From: Penelope pileata
Lineage: Eukaryota > Chordata > Aves > Galliformes > Cracidae
Reading direction: 5' to 3'
NCBI GenBank assembly: GCA_013396635.1
Contig: WBMW01005909.1
Span: 9,839 to 73,838 of the forward strand
DNA length: 64,000 bases
A model generated the notes under the pieces. It worked only from the letters and a program-made list of their open reading frames with translations. It did not search any database and had not been told where the DNA came from. Positions 1-11,851 of this stretch are shown piece after piece; the first letter of the stretch is position 1, and each line of letters begins with the position of its first letter. Made by a program: the position numbers and the translations under genes.

Positions 1-110
1 CTCCCCAGGTGCGAGACTCTACACTTGCTTTTGTTGAACCTCATCAGGTTCCTGATGAGAAGGCTGAGGAGTCCTTATAGCAGCCTCTCTGGACAGCCCT
101 TCTACAATTG
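1..110 (-). mobile_element. Degenerate CR1 LINE fragment (RT region), cut by the window edge
   Basis: The stretch from about position 6 (CAGGTGCGAGACTCTACAC, then TTGTTGAACCTCATCAGGTT) aligns by eye with the reverse-transcriptase part of the better preserved CR1 at 55.3-57.1 kb, where the same place reads CAGGTGCAGGACCTTGCAC and TTGTTGAACTTCATGAGGTT. A second matching block (CTCTCTGGACAGCCCTTC against CCTCTGGATGGCATCCCTTCC) follows at the right spacing. The orientation is the same as that copy, so the element lies on the minus strand. Similarity fades after about 110. The divergence suggests an old insertion, and its remaining 3' part would lie left of the window. Confidence 0.55.
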
Positions 111-1199
111 TCCCTTGTTCTGTCCCTGTGCCTTGAATCCCTTTTCCATGTCCACATTTTTGCATCTGGTTTTATTAGAGTATAGTAGAATAGAATCTAT
201 TAGAATATAATAGTAGTAGTCAAAAATTCACAGCACTTTCTGTCTGAACAATTCCCATTGTTAATAACTTTGCCAATCCAAAAAAGGGATAGAGGACCTA
301 AGCCTGCAGAGGGATGTTTTTTTTAAATAGGTCTGTGCATAAGACTTTTCCAAACGCAGAGGTTCTTGAAGAAAAGCTGTGAAAATTTCTGGTATTATAT
401 AAAGTTTCTGGAGCCTATTCAATTTACACAATTTTAAGTACTTCAGGCATTACAATTTTTTTTAAATATCGTAGACTGTATAACAAATGCTCTTCATTGG
501 CCTTGGGAGACTGCTTTGGGTTTAGCTAAGTACTCTTTCTGTAGGGATATCAAGTGTTTGCCTGAAAATGTACAGATAGAAGAGATGTATGCTTTTCCTA
601 CAGCAATGTTTCAGTAATTGATTCTTGTCTTTAGTGAGCACAACCAATGTTGTTGCATGGAATTTTAATACAAATACTCATAATTCCAAGATAGAAAATC
701 CAGGCAAGCAGAAGATGGTCAGAAATCACTGATGATCATTTCTAGTCATTTTTCTGGCCTATGTGATCTTTTGTGTCTGGTCTGCCCCCTTAACCTTACA
801 AAATGTTGTAAAAAATAGCCATGAAAAGAAATTGGCTCTCTTCAGAATTAGTTTTATGACATAACTAACATTGTAGTAACTTTGCAAGGGGCACTGTATC
901 ATATGAAAAGTTACTCTGTGGGTATTTAGATTCTTTCCCTTCCCCTTGGTGAAAACCTAGCAGAGTACTTTCGTGCTTCTCTGGCTACAAAATGCTCACA
1001 GAAAATGGGTGACCGCTGTGTCTGAGCACAGAGCGTGCCCTTCACACCAGCCTCGGTGCAGTGCTGTGGCTGGAATGGAGTTCTGTGGCACGGAGTCGCG
1101 GGGCTGACCTGGCGGAGCGCCGCGTGTGACACGAGATGGAAGGTTGGCCTGCCTGTCTCTGAGGTGGCGTTGTGGATCAAATCACAGAGGATCAGGCAG
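111..1199. other. Non-coding DNA, no gene seen
   Basis: AT-rich sequence with stop codons in every frame. The part at about 1020-1170 is richer in G+C and carries overlapping open frames of 60-85 codons on both strands, which have no recognisable protein character. I see no repeat family beyond the CR1 fragment at the left edge. Confidence 0.6.
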
Positions 1200-1630
1200 A
1201 GAGATGTTGCCTTGCTGTGAGTGACAGAAGTTAATAATTAGTGACAATGATTGACAGATACACTCCATCTGCCGCTCTGACGCCTAGGAGCGGTTATTCC
1301 ACAACTGTCTGCAGGCACAATAAACTCCTCTGGGAGAGCGAGCTGCGCTGTGACTGACAGCTGCCTGGGCGAGAGACAGGCCGCTGACAGGAGAGTCCCT
1401 GTCAGCAGAAGTGCTGAAGTCTCCCCCTGTTCCCTGAAAGTCTCACTAGCTGTATACATTTATTCTCTTTCATTTATCGTGTCAGGTGTGGTTTTAAATA
1501 TATTACTTCCTAGCCATTTTCTCAACTATATATATATAATATATTTTCCACTGGTAGAGATCCATATAGTGAGACAACTTCCCTGAGCTCCGGCTGCACG
1601 AGGTGTTGCACACCAGCACGCTGACAGAGC
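1200..1630. promoter_or_regulatory. Candidate conserved enhancer with clustered TGACAG (MEIS/TGIF-type) motifs
   Basis: This 430-base block holds TGACAG at 1222-1227, 1252-1257, 1355-1360, 1385-1390 and 1622-1627, and CTGTCA at 1399-1404. The copy at 1252 is part of a perfect TGATTGACAG (1248-1257), the known composite site for PBX with MEIS/PREP homeodomain proteins. A TAATAATTA homeodomain-type motif lies just upstream at 1232-1240. Base composition changes sharply from its AT-rich surroundings. Clustering of one motif and the composite site are seen directly; enhancer function and conservation are inferred. Confidence 0.4.
1527..1546. repeat. Short (TA)n run
   Basis: Alternating TA with one interruption, about 20 bases. 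Simple low-complexity sequence at the edge of the TGACAG-rich block. Confidence 0.7.
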
Positions 1631-2530
1631 TATATTAATTAATCCGTCCGTCTGTTGGCAGAGAACTCTTGCATTGCTTTATCTGTATATTGATGTTTTG
1701 AATGTTACTGTAACAGAATGTTGCATTTCAGATACTTTCAAGTGCAGAAAAAATATTTAGAAAGAATTTGTAATTTCAGTCACATGGTGTTACCCCTTCA
1801 TATGTGCAACGCAATGTTATAGTGGAAATAAATATGATTTTTTTTTTCTGAGGTTGTAAACTGTAGTTCCTAGACTTGCTAACACAATAAACTGATAACT
1901 GTGATTTGTAATATAAAATTATTCTTAATAGTCAAACCAAATTAATTCTGAATTCTGTAAGATCGAAACACATAAGAAAAGGTATTAGAGCATGTTTGGC
2001 TTATGTTTCATCACTTTACCTAATTGTAGATCACTTGTCAATGAAAATGAGTCCAAAGAGCGTTCAACTTCAGCGGGTTTCATTCCTAAGCTAGCTACTG
2101 CTAGCTATCAGTATTTGAGAAGATCTAGGAGTTTAATTTTTCAGAATGATATACAGTCTTTTTTTAGTTACGTGAACAGAAGTTTTACCAACCCGTCTAT
2201 AAAATTGCGGTTGTTGAACACCAGGTACCAAGCCATTTCTGGTTTGTAGGAAGTAAGTAAGTTACACTACCACCCATGTAAAAAGAAATCCTGATTTTTA
2301 TTTATTTTTAATTTGCGTATTGTACAATTTCTTTTCCCTACAATGGCAAACGGCATCTTTGTAGTCCTCCCATGTTGCCTGACCTTGCTTCCAGTGGCCA
2401 TATACTTCCTTAAATAAGTTGTGTTGGTTTTACTACCACAAACCTGGAGAAGGGTGAAATTGCCACCTGTACTTGGATAGAACTTCCATGACTCTGCTTG
2501 CTTTGGTGCTGTGTATGTACAGTTGTGGCT

Positions 2531-2562
2531 TTATATATATATATATACATATATATATATAA
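2531..2562. repeat. (TA)n microsatellite
   Basis: About 32 bases of alternating T and A with a single C interrupting at 2548. It is a likely length-variable microsatellite. Confidence 0.85.
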
Positions 2563-3552
2563 GAATGTCTCATCAGGCTCCAGGCACCTGAAGTAGTGGC
2601 AGTAGAAGTGTACAATCACTGTCATTCTTCCAGACCTTTACTGTTGCTTGCCTTCCAGGTCATCATTTAGATAAATTAACTATGAAACTGAATGTTACCA
2701 TAAGTAAATCAAGTTCAGCACACAAAGTTATTTAATTTATTCCAATGTCTACATAAAAAGGATCTTATATAATGGTGTTATGTTGAAAATCTGCAGCAAA
2801 GTTGTTGTCCCCATCTTAAGGGGGAATCAAATTTCTCTTCTGTTAAGCAAGAACTATATCGGTTTTCCAGAATGTTACATTTTTGACCGTCAATATTCAA
2901 GTCTTGTCTTTTTCTATTTAAAATATTTTCTTGATTCACAATTTGAATTAAAGATCTGGAAAGAACAAGGCCAACTGAGAGAGCTGCTTTGATCAAGCTA
3001 AGACGCAGAGACTGTAACTTGGAGTCTGAAGCTTTGGGCTTTTTGGACACATTCTTTCAGTCTGAGGCTTCATTTGCGAAGTTCAATGTCCATGCCTGTT
3101 AGCAGTGAAAGTCAAGTCTTGTTGAGTGTCTGTTTGCTAGCACAGCAGGAGGTACATCATCTGTCTTTGAATAGGGCTGCTGTCGTTTCAGCTGACATGT
3201 ACAAGAAGCAGCATGCCTTGCAGAAATGAGTGTATGATAACTATACAGTGAACAAAATATTCTTTAGGCATTAGGAAACTGAACAGATCTCGCTGTGTTG
3301 TACTTCATCTTCACAATTCAAAATGACACATTTTTTATAGGTTCAGCAGTCATAACTGAATGCATGTTTCTGGCTGTATGAACATGACCCTTTTTAAAAC
3401 CCTTAAGTTTTGTGGACTGCTTTGAAACACAGATTTCTGTGGAGATCGCTTTTAAGGGAAGAAAAAGACTGCTCATCTGCTGAAGCGTGATTAGAAAGAA
3501 GTACCCCCTGTTTATGGTTGACTCACGGAACTTGAAATAATTAGTAGAATGA

Positions 3553-3578
3553 ATAAATATCAGATATAAATATCAGAT
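3553..3578. repeat. Perfect 13-base tandem duplication
   Basis: The unit ATAAATATCAGAT occurs twice back to back (3553-3565 and 3566-3578) without mismatch. Two copies only, probably a recent slippage duplication. Confidence 0.85.
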
Positions 3579-6500
3579 GAGAGCATGTGTTTTATTTACT
3601 TATTTCTTAATGCATCCTCTTCCTTTTCTTTCCTTCTCCTTTTTGGTACACACCATCCATTCTAATGCATGCTACCTCAACGTTGTTATTGCTGAGTTGA
3701 TGGGCTTACTGGCAAGACATGCCTCGCTGTAATCTTTGTCTCATCATTAGCAGCCTGCTGTGAATCTGTTCTTCAGTTTCTGACCGTTGATTCAGTAATA
3801 TACGTTTCCTCAGTGACATTTTCCCCTCAGTGTTGTTTTTTTTTTCCTACTTCCCATTGTAGAATAATTAACCCTTTTGACCAGTATACTGAGATGGCTT
3901 CAAGTGCTATACACAACCCCACAGGGATGTGAGGAAACAGATGCTACCAGCACTTTATTGCTTAATTACGATTACAGATATTTTTGTACTCAGGAGACTT
4001 GTCTGTCTTGGCGGTGTATTTCCCACTCATTCATTCAACATAGCATGCAATAGGTTTCTGGGTTGCTTTTCCAGTACAGTACCTCATCACCTCCCAGCAG
4101 AAAAATGTAAGGTGATGTAACCTGGAATTAAATTGATCAGACCTTGAAGAAATCATGTGGATATTTGCAATGCCAAAACATATTTCTGAAGTGTTATGCA
4201 ATGGAAATGTATTTTTAATGTAACTGCTAAAACTTCCAATAGTACTTCGTGGAGGACCTGACTCTGCAAAATTTATCGTATGAAACTGTTTTGCTTACAT
4301 GTAGTTCTGCAGTTACTTGGATTGTCGGTATGGATTTTGTGCACACTGATAGTTCCTAAATATGTAATAAATTCATAGGAAATTTTGAACATTAGCAGAG
4401 CTAAAGCTAGTATTGCTGATAATGCTGGTAATTGACTAAGTCTGCAGCTGATTTTGTCCCTGCTATTTGTTGTATGTACAATATTATAGGCTGTGAGAAA
4501 CGATTTAGTAATTACTCTTTCTTTCTACATTAAATGGTCTGAAAAGAGTGTAGATGTATTCTTAAATGCATTGGTATGAAAATTTGCTACCTAATTGCTA
4601 TTGCTTATGTGTATTTACATAACTTTTTACGAAAAAAAACCCTAAAACTTCCAAAGATAGCTGTTTGGTGCATGACTTACACAAAATCTTTATTTTTGCT
4701 TTTACAGCACTGTGTTAGTTCTTCACATGTTGAGGACAATAGTGCTAGCTATTGGGTTTTGACTTTTGATTGTGTATCTTTAAAGAATGTATTTGGAAGT
4801 AGAGAGAAACAGTTTACAAAGTGTCATTAAGTTTTGCTTAAGGGATTTCAAAAGGAAATTCAGAAATATCCTGGCCATTACAGCTTTTGCTCATCTTGCT
4901 TATAGCTGGAGAAGGGGTAGTAATTAAATAGGACAGATGCTGCAATCTACAAATATGCTTAACTTATTTTTAAATAACTTGTAGGGTGTTTTGGTAACTC
5001 CACATTTACAGTAAAAATGTTTCTGATCCAACAAATATTTTCTTACTGTGTTTGTTTGCACAAAGCGTATGTCTGTGTAAGATAACCGGTTGTGAAACCT
5101 GTAGCCTCTCGACTGCTTAAGGAAGGGAAATAAAGATTGCTTTCAGAATAGTGTTTTGTATTTGGTCAGGATGAGTAAAAGCAGAACCATCTGCCATCTG
5201 GGCAGATGAATCAGGAATGCCTATTAAACCACTACCCTTTCAGGGAGGAGATGTTAGATATTTCTCTGAGATGAAAGTGCTAGGGCCTGGAACAAAGCTG
5301 CTCCACCTGAAAATAAAGGTTCACATGAATCACATCAAAGACACCTCTATTGTTAGCTTCTCCTGTGCAGGGGAAAATTGTCTCATTAAAAGCAGGAGGA
5401 GTGCCCTGTTTACATGAGATGAGGCTGATTTACAGCATGTGCTGGCTGCCATATTTCCACCACCTTGAGCTCCTCTGCCTCAGGAGAGCACTTCAGCTAT
5501 CATGGTGCCTCCTTTGGAGGTGTGTTCCCTGAAAAAGAATACCCATGCCTGCCCTTGTTCAGTTCCTGCTGTTTTCTTTGCTAATTAGGTTGTTGCAGAT
5601 AGAGCAACATCTAGTAAGTTGGGGTGTAAAACAACATAACTCTGTCTGCAAAATTAGCTTCACAATTAAGCTGATGAAGCTGTACAGTGTTAGAAGCATT
5701 GTCATGCTGCGCTATTAAATACTTGTTCTTGTGGGACTTTGGTACTTTTGGTCATTAGGCCAATGTTTGCCTAACTGCTAGGAATATCTTTACAGAAACT
5801 GTGTCAAAATAATTATGGTACAATTATTGCAGACCACCATCATTATTGTAAGATTTCTTGAAATGGCAGGATGTTAATACATGAAAAATATTCCTGGTCT
5901 GAGAAATATGAATCTAAATTACATCTGATGTTGTGTGGGTTTTTTTCCTCATGATTGTTGTTTTGTTTCTGGTTGGTTGGTTTTGTCCCTTAAACTCTCC
6001 TGGGTGCATCTGTCAAAGGGAAGTGCACAGCTCTGTTGTTCTTCATTAGTATGTCAGTGCTGGCTGGAAATTTGGAGCTAGACAGCCAAGCTGCTTCTGC
6101 ATGTTTTTCATGAGAAGTTATCAGAACTGAAAGCTCAAGTACTATGGCCATATATAAGTACTTGCTACTATGTAAGAACATACAAATTGTAGTGTATTGA
6201 ATATGTTGAGTACATGAGAAATAATTGCATTCAGATTGATTGCTTCTCAGACAGGAACGATCTTCAATTCTTTTGTCACTGTTCATGTTGCTTGTGTGCA
6301 GTCATTTCAGTATGCTTTATGAAGGACTGAAGTCTGACTTACCTGGAATTAATTTCTGTTCTGTTGATGAATCATACCATCAACAGTGATGTTCCCAATT
6401 AGAATTGCTTAGCTGTGTGAACTAACCCGTTGTTAACAAGCTCACAAGCCTCCTGAAGACAAAACTGTCACCATTCTGATGTTTGTGATACGCAAGCCCT

Positions 6501-7741
6501 GTGGTGTTTGGCAGAAAAGATCTCAAGTTCAAGAGAAGCTTTCATATCGGCTTTAGGAAACAAACCTAACAATTTATTTTCTCTTGGGGAATTTTCTAAA
6601 GATACTGTTCTTCAGTAAATTTTGTGGTTGCACAACTGTAACAAACTTAGTGCTTTCAAATAGTCCAGACTGTGATTCTGCCCTCTTACCAGAAGACTAT
6701 TTCAATTCTTCCCTGTGTGTCTCCTTTTTGGCCCTTTTTGGTCAGTATTTCTTGGCGTAGTACAAACCAAAAGTACATCTCTGGCTAGTGAGGGGGTGAA
6801 GTTGCATCTCCGAGACACTTCTGGCCAGAGGCTAACTGATCACATTGCCAGCCTCCTCCTTTTTCAGGCATTTATCTCTAATTCAGATTTCTTAAGAAAG
6901 AATTAAAATATTTTAAGTGTTCTATGACTATACTTCCACATTTCTCCTTTTACTTTAAAAATGTTTTAGTTCTGTTTTAGTAACTTAAAACCCATAAAAG
7001 TAGGCTTTATTAGTTTTTTAAAATGTTTTTTCCACTAGCCTTTTTAATAAAGAAGAGGCATTTGAAGTGCTGAGTTCTGGTTCTTATTTAACTTGCAGAT
7101 CATTGGTCCTGCTTCAGTCAGTATAAACTGTAATGCAAAGGCCATAGAAATTAAAGAATGTATTAAAAAATGGTAATGATGCAGATAAAATGATAGGGTT
7201 ATTTCACATTTTTACAATCTAAAATTTTTGACTAATGCAATGAATCAAGAACTGTTTGTTAGAAGATAGAGGTCTTTGACCTTCCTTGACTTGATTAGCT
7301 GAAAGTGAGATGGTAATTTTAAAAATGATGGGACTGGTATTTAATTTATTCTTGTAATATTTTGTTTATAATTAAACAGTAACATTTGTAATGTCCATTT
7401 TAATCAGCCCAATCAAAAATCTTACTGCACTTTTTCAAGCAGCATTTCAAATCTTAGTACTTGTGTTGCAAGAAAATGTATACTTTGCTTTACCGCTTCT
7501 GGTAATGTTTTGTTGTTGAATTAACTCAGACTTTGTCTGAGACCTGTGTTCCAGAAAACAGAGATGTAAGGCAAGGAAAGAAGGTTAAAGTTTGATTGGT
7601 AGGGCTTAATTTTGGCTGAATGTTCAAAGGAGGCATTTGCCAAAGCATTATCTGCAGTGTTGGCTGCTCTGTAATTGTAACAAACCTTTTAGAATCTCAC
7701 AGACTTACCGCAGTTAGTTAGAAGTGAGAATGCATTAATAC

Positions 7742-7942
7742 GAGGTGCTGGAACAGGCTGCCCAGAAAGGCCGTGGATGCCCCGTCCCTGGAGGTGTTCA
7801 AGGCCAGGTTGGACGGGGTCCTGGGCAGCCTGATCTAGTGCCCGATCTGGAGGTTGGCAGCCCTGCCTGTGGCAGGGGGGCTGGAACCTGATGATCCTTG
7901 GGGTCCCTTCCAATGCAGGCCATTCTATGGTTCTATGATATC
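7742..7942 (+). mobile_element. CR1 LINE, 5'-truncated 3' end (about 200 bases)
   Basis: The sequence runs through the end of CR1 ORF2 (the block reading GGTGTTCAAGGCCAGGTTGG, equal to the conserved VFKARLDG segment) into the CR1 3' UTR (GGCAGGGGGGCTGGAACCTG, then GGTCCCTTCCAATGCAGGCC). It ends in the characteristic short tail repeat ATTCTATGGTTCTATGAT at 7922-7939. The tail shows plus-strand orientation. The copy lacks endonuclease and reverse transcriptase and cannot move. Heavy 5' truncation is usual for CR1. The UTR differs from the copies at 55 and 62 kb, so it belongs to a different subfamily. Confidence 0.93.
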
Positions 7943-9239
7943 GCGCACGCCGTATGTATGGCTCCAGCTTTCAAAGCAGCAGATGTGAACGGCTGCATTC
8001 AGTTACCTCACAGCAGCCTCCAACGGAGTTCTGGTGCTCCACCAGCACGGCATCTCCCGAAAGTGTGGTTCCTCTCTGTCCTGTGCTGTGTTTGGAATCA
8101 CAGATCGTGACCCACAGAGTTTGTAGAGTTCAGAGCCCAGGCTGTGCTGCATGAAAAGCCTGTGACTCTTGAATGGTGTCCATCTTATATTTTAAGCTGT
8201 TGACTGCTAAAGCTGATGTACCATAATGCTGTCTCTTGACAAATGTGTTAATTTTTCTGGAATTGCCTAATGGGCCTGCTGCACTTTGCTGCTTTGTGCT
8301 TGGAATGGCTGCTAAGGAGCAGTGTGACAGTCCTGTGCTGGGTGCAGCTGTACTACTGCTTGCAGCGTGGCTCTACCACCCTGGCTGCCGCTTTCACACA
8401 GGGAGGGCCCAGGTCGGTGGCTCCAGTTGCGCGATGCTGAGGGGCTGTGACTCGGAGAAGGGTCTGTGCGCACAGCCAGGCAGGCCTGTTCCACCTCAGA
8501 CCTCATCACTCCCCAGTGAGCACGCAGTGCTGAGGTCGGCCTGCCCATGCTCCTGAGCACGGCCTCTGCCCTGCCGCTGTCACCGCTCCTTGGCTGGGAG
8601 GAAAGTCTGGTTAAGGAGAATGCTGCTTCCTCTGCTGTTAGAATCCGCTTAGTGACACAAGAAATGTCACTCAGGATGATTAACATTTTAAAGCAGTAAG
8701 TCTTGAAGGTCAGTCTGAAACAGAAGACAGGAGAAGCGCTCGTGGCTTTCTTTCCCCGTGCCTCCCGTGAGGAAATGCGTGGCATGTGAGTCATGTCGGC
8801 GGGTAATAACAGCCCTTTGCTTTTCCACTGTTCTCCAATAATGCAAAGGATAAAAATTATTTCAGAAATGTTCAGATATAAAATAAACAGCTATATTCGT
8901 GCTCTAGAAACTGCACCACTTTGACTTATTCCCATATTCTTCAAGTTGCTGCTTAAACCAACGCAGCTTGCTTTAACGCAATATCAAATTGCTCCTTAGG
9001 GCTCTTAATCAGACTCTTGAAATTATACAAGACACACAAAAAATCCTACCTAAACAAAAAACAAGATCGACAACGGCAAGAATAAAAAGCAAAAAAACCC
9101 ACCAAACATAACAGTAACAGCAACAGGGAATTTTCATTATAGTAAAAGATAGCCCCCTGTAAACCCACCGTGTTACAGAACTCCTCCCTCAAACACCCGC
9201 CTCCCCACTTCTTGTTAAGTGCCTTCTGATGCCACATTG
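7943..9239. other. Non-coding DNA with a G+C-richer patch
   Basis: The part from about 8270 to 8610 is clearly richer in G+C than its neighbours. It carries overlapping open frames on both strands (106 codons plus, 8236-8556; 160 codons minus, 8312-8794) that I do not recognise. Both strands being open over the same bases points to composition rather than coding. A 7-base inverted repeat, AGTGACA and TGTCACT around a 7-base spacer, lies at 8651-8671. The rest is AT-rich. Confidence 0.5.
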
Positions 9240-9720
9240 AAACATAAAATAGGTAGAATCAAGCAGCCACCGACGGCTATTTATATGCTAATATCCATCC
9301 CCCAAGCTGAAGTAGGCACCTAAAGCCTATTGCTGCTACTAATGATGGCTGTGCTTTAACCTCTATGGAAGAAAGAAAAGTATTTCTCCTTAAGAAAACA
9401 ACTCAGTTTCTTTAAGATGAAATGTAATTATCTATTATCAGATGTCCTTTAAAAATGCAAGGCCTATTTAAGCTGCTAAAAATATTGAAGCCCTAATTCC
9501 ACCATAATAGCATTTTAATTTCAGCAAATCACAGTTCTATTGTTATAGGACATTTTGCTGTAGGAATGTGGTAAGAGGTCCATCTTAGCTTTTTAAAGAA
9601 ACATTTCCCTTTCTTTTAGTCATTCAATTAAATCTTGGCAATCATCTAACCTTCGGTGACACAATTTTACTTACCAAGTGAGAAAACAATGGCCATTAGC
9701 ATTTAAAAGAATTTGTTTTA
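9240..9720. promoter_or_regulatory. Candidate conserved non-coding element
   Basis: An AT-rich but non-repetitive stretch dense in homeodomain-type TAAT/ATTA cores, with a MEF2-like CTAAAAATAT at 9476-9485 and a CAATGGCCATTAGC motif near 9688. Sequence complexity is higher than in the surrounding simple AT-rich DNA, which is how vertebrate conserved elements tend to look. I cannot align genomes here, so conservation is inference. Confidence 0.3.
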
Positions 9721-10364
9721 AAAGTAGTTAAAGTTTAATTGCTTTACATATACTCACTGGAATATTTTTTGGCTGTTGGCTCACCATTTACCTTAGATAG
9801 CTAGTGTTTAATTCATTACTGTATTCCATTCAAAACACTTATTTTAATCTCTGGACAAAGTTGGTGTAAAAACTCCTGTAACTGGGTCTGTGAATTGATG
9901 GTGAAGATTATTTGAAGAGCAATGTAAGTGGCAGATGAATGCAAAGGTCACTCTTTTTCTATTGTCATTAAATAGATTTACTTTTCTATTTGAAATAGCT
10001 TGTTTATCAACATTTTTACTGTTGCAGTGTGCATATGAAGGTGATGTAATTATAGAATCCTCATTTAAGTTGGTGATTTTGTACTGTCATGGGAGTAGGT
10101 GGAATACACAGAGCTATACTGCTGATAGGTAACCCAGAGGTTTTTAAAATAATTCCTTGAGAATATCTAATTTTAAAAAGAAATGAGGTAACTTACTGGT
10201 TGTCTTCTTTCTTAGCTTCATACATTCAGAGACTTGGCAATGGAAAATATGGTATTTTGAGATTAGAAGTGCTTGACGTGCTTCTGCCATTCCTGTATTC
10301 AGGGCTGTGTCTAGCCTCTTAGAGCAGTGGTGTCTTCAAGTCTGTGTCTGCATTATGTAGGGGG

Positions 10365-10428
10365 AAAAACCAAACCAAAGCAACAAACCACCAACCTCCG
10401 AAAGAAAAACCACCCCAAACCAAAAAAC
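10365..10428. repeat. A/C-rich low-complexity run
   Basis: Sixty-odd bases made almost only of A and C (AACCAAACCAAAGCAACAAACC and so on) with two short G-containing interruptions. Confidence 0.7.
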
Positions 10429-11829
10429 ATGCACCTGTGAAATATAAAGGTGAGAAATGCTAGGATATCTTAAATGGTTAATTAATGATACCTCTTGTAC
10501 TGTTACAAAGCTGATCATAGATTTGTCTTTACTGTATGAAGAAATGTTACTTTCAGTGACAGTAAACTGGAAAATATTGTTGAGTTGCTTAAATATCTGC
10601 TCTTGTATTCTACAATTAAATAAAATTCAGCTGTGTGAGATTTGTTCTCAGTGTTGTGAGGAGTACACTAGTGAAAGCTCTTTCAAAGACAGAATTATAT
10701 AGGTCATGCCTAGTGCAAATGCTTCTGTATATTTTCTGAATAATAGAAAAGGAACAAAATTAAAAACTTTTGTTAAACTAATGAGAAAAGGACTGCTACC
10801 TGTGGTGGGAAAAAAAGCACTGAGAATCGGCCTGACTTTAAATCTGTGGCTATTGCTGGAGTGGTTCAGCCCTATGAACTTTAGGAACGTAATGTAAAAA
10901 GAGACTAACTGTATGATTTCTTCTTCCAGTGGGAGAAGTTTTCTCCTGCACGTTTGTTATTTTTTTTTACCTTTCATTCACTTTTTACTGAGCTTTTATA
11001 ATTTCATCTGCTGCATAAAATGTCTTCTCTGAATTAAACTTGGAGTTTTCAGAAAGTGAACTACAGTGACTGCATTCGGGCTGTTGATGGGCTTCAGTAT
11101 GCTGCACTGATGTGAGCAGACGCAGAATGGTGTAAGATATGCTCTTAATTGGTGTGCTTATAAAAGTGCAGGCAGCAGGAAGGACAGGGCCAAAGCCTCT
11201 AAGAAGAGTTCAGTCTGCTCCAATCTAACATCTGGACAGCGTTGTGCTGCAGTGCAGAGGTCACATACTGCACTTACACATCTTGAAATACATAGCTGAA
11301 GGAAGCATGCACTTGATGCAGAGGAAGAGGACTGGTGCCACTTGCACATTGTCCTCTGTAAAATTGTCTCTAGAGATGATCTTTTTAATCAACATTTCTT
11401 GTTAGACTTGAAGGAAGGAAAAAAAAGTCAAATATCTAAACAATAAAAAGATTCTTGCTCTGCAACATGTGGAATTAACCAGTACTGTCACGTTTTGCAA
11501 GATATAATGAACAGGATACAGTGTAATACATGCACAAAACAGTTATAATTCAATTAAACCCTAGTTATTTCAGAGCTGAAACGAATAGCAGTGGCAGGCC
11601 TCTATAGCTGGGGCATATAGCTATATGAAACGACCTATTTAAGCTAAATCAACTCCTACTTAAATGACTGTAATAAGCATTCACAGAGCAGCCCTACCCC
11701 TGGGGGTGTCATTTATCACAGTGTAACAGAAAATTGTAATGAATAATAACACCCAGCTATTCAGCAGGAGCTTGCATGTATTAGGGGAAATGCAAATAAT
11801 ACTACCAAGTGAAAATATGAGAGTTGTAA

Positions 11830-11851
11830 TTTTTTGTTTTGTTTTGTTTTT
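11830..11851. repeat. (TTTTG)n run
   Basis: TTTTTGTTTTGTTTTGTTTT, a short impure pentanucleotide repeat. A very similar run occurs at 13475-13497. Confidence 0.75.

Larger units (their letters stand above)
1631..7741. other. Long non-coding stretch, no gene seen
   Basis: About 6 kb of AT-rich sequence. Open frames reach at most about 98 codons (minus strand, 5990-6286) and none resembles a known protein. It contains the (TA)n run near 2.5 kb and a 13-base duplication near 3.56 kb, listed separately. The part at about 3600-3850 is pyrimidine-rich. I cannot point to a promoter, RNA gene or further transposon. Confidence 0.55.

Noticed and set aside
8236..8794. Overlapping frames of 106 (plus) and 160 (minus) codons
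   Set aside because: Both strands are open over the same G+C-richer bases, which points to composition. No motif or domain is seen.
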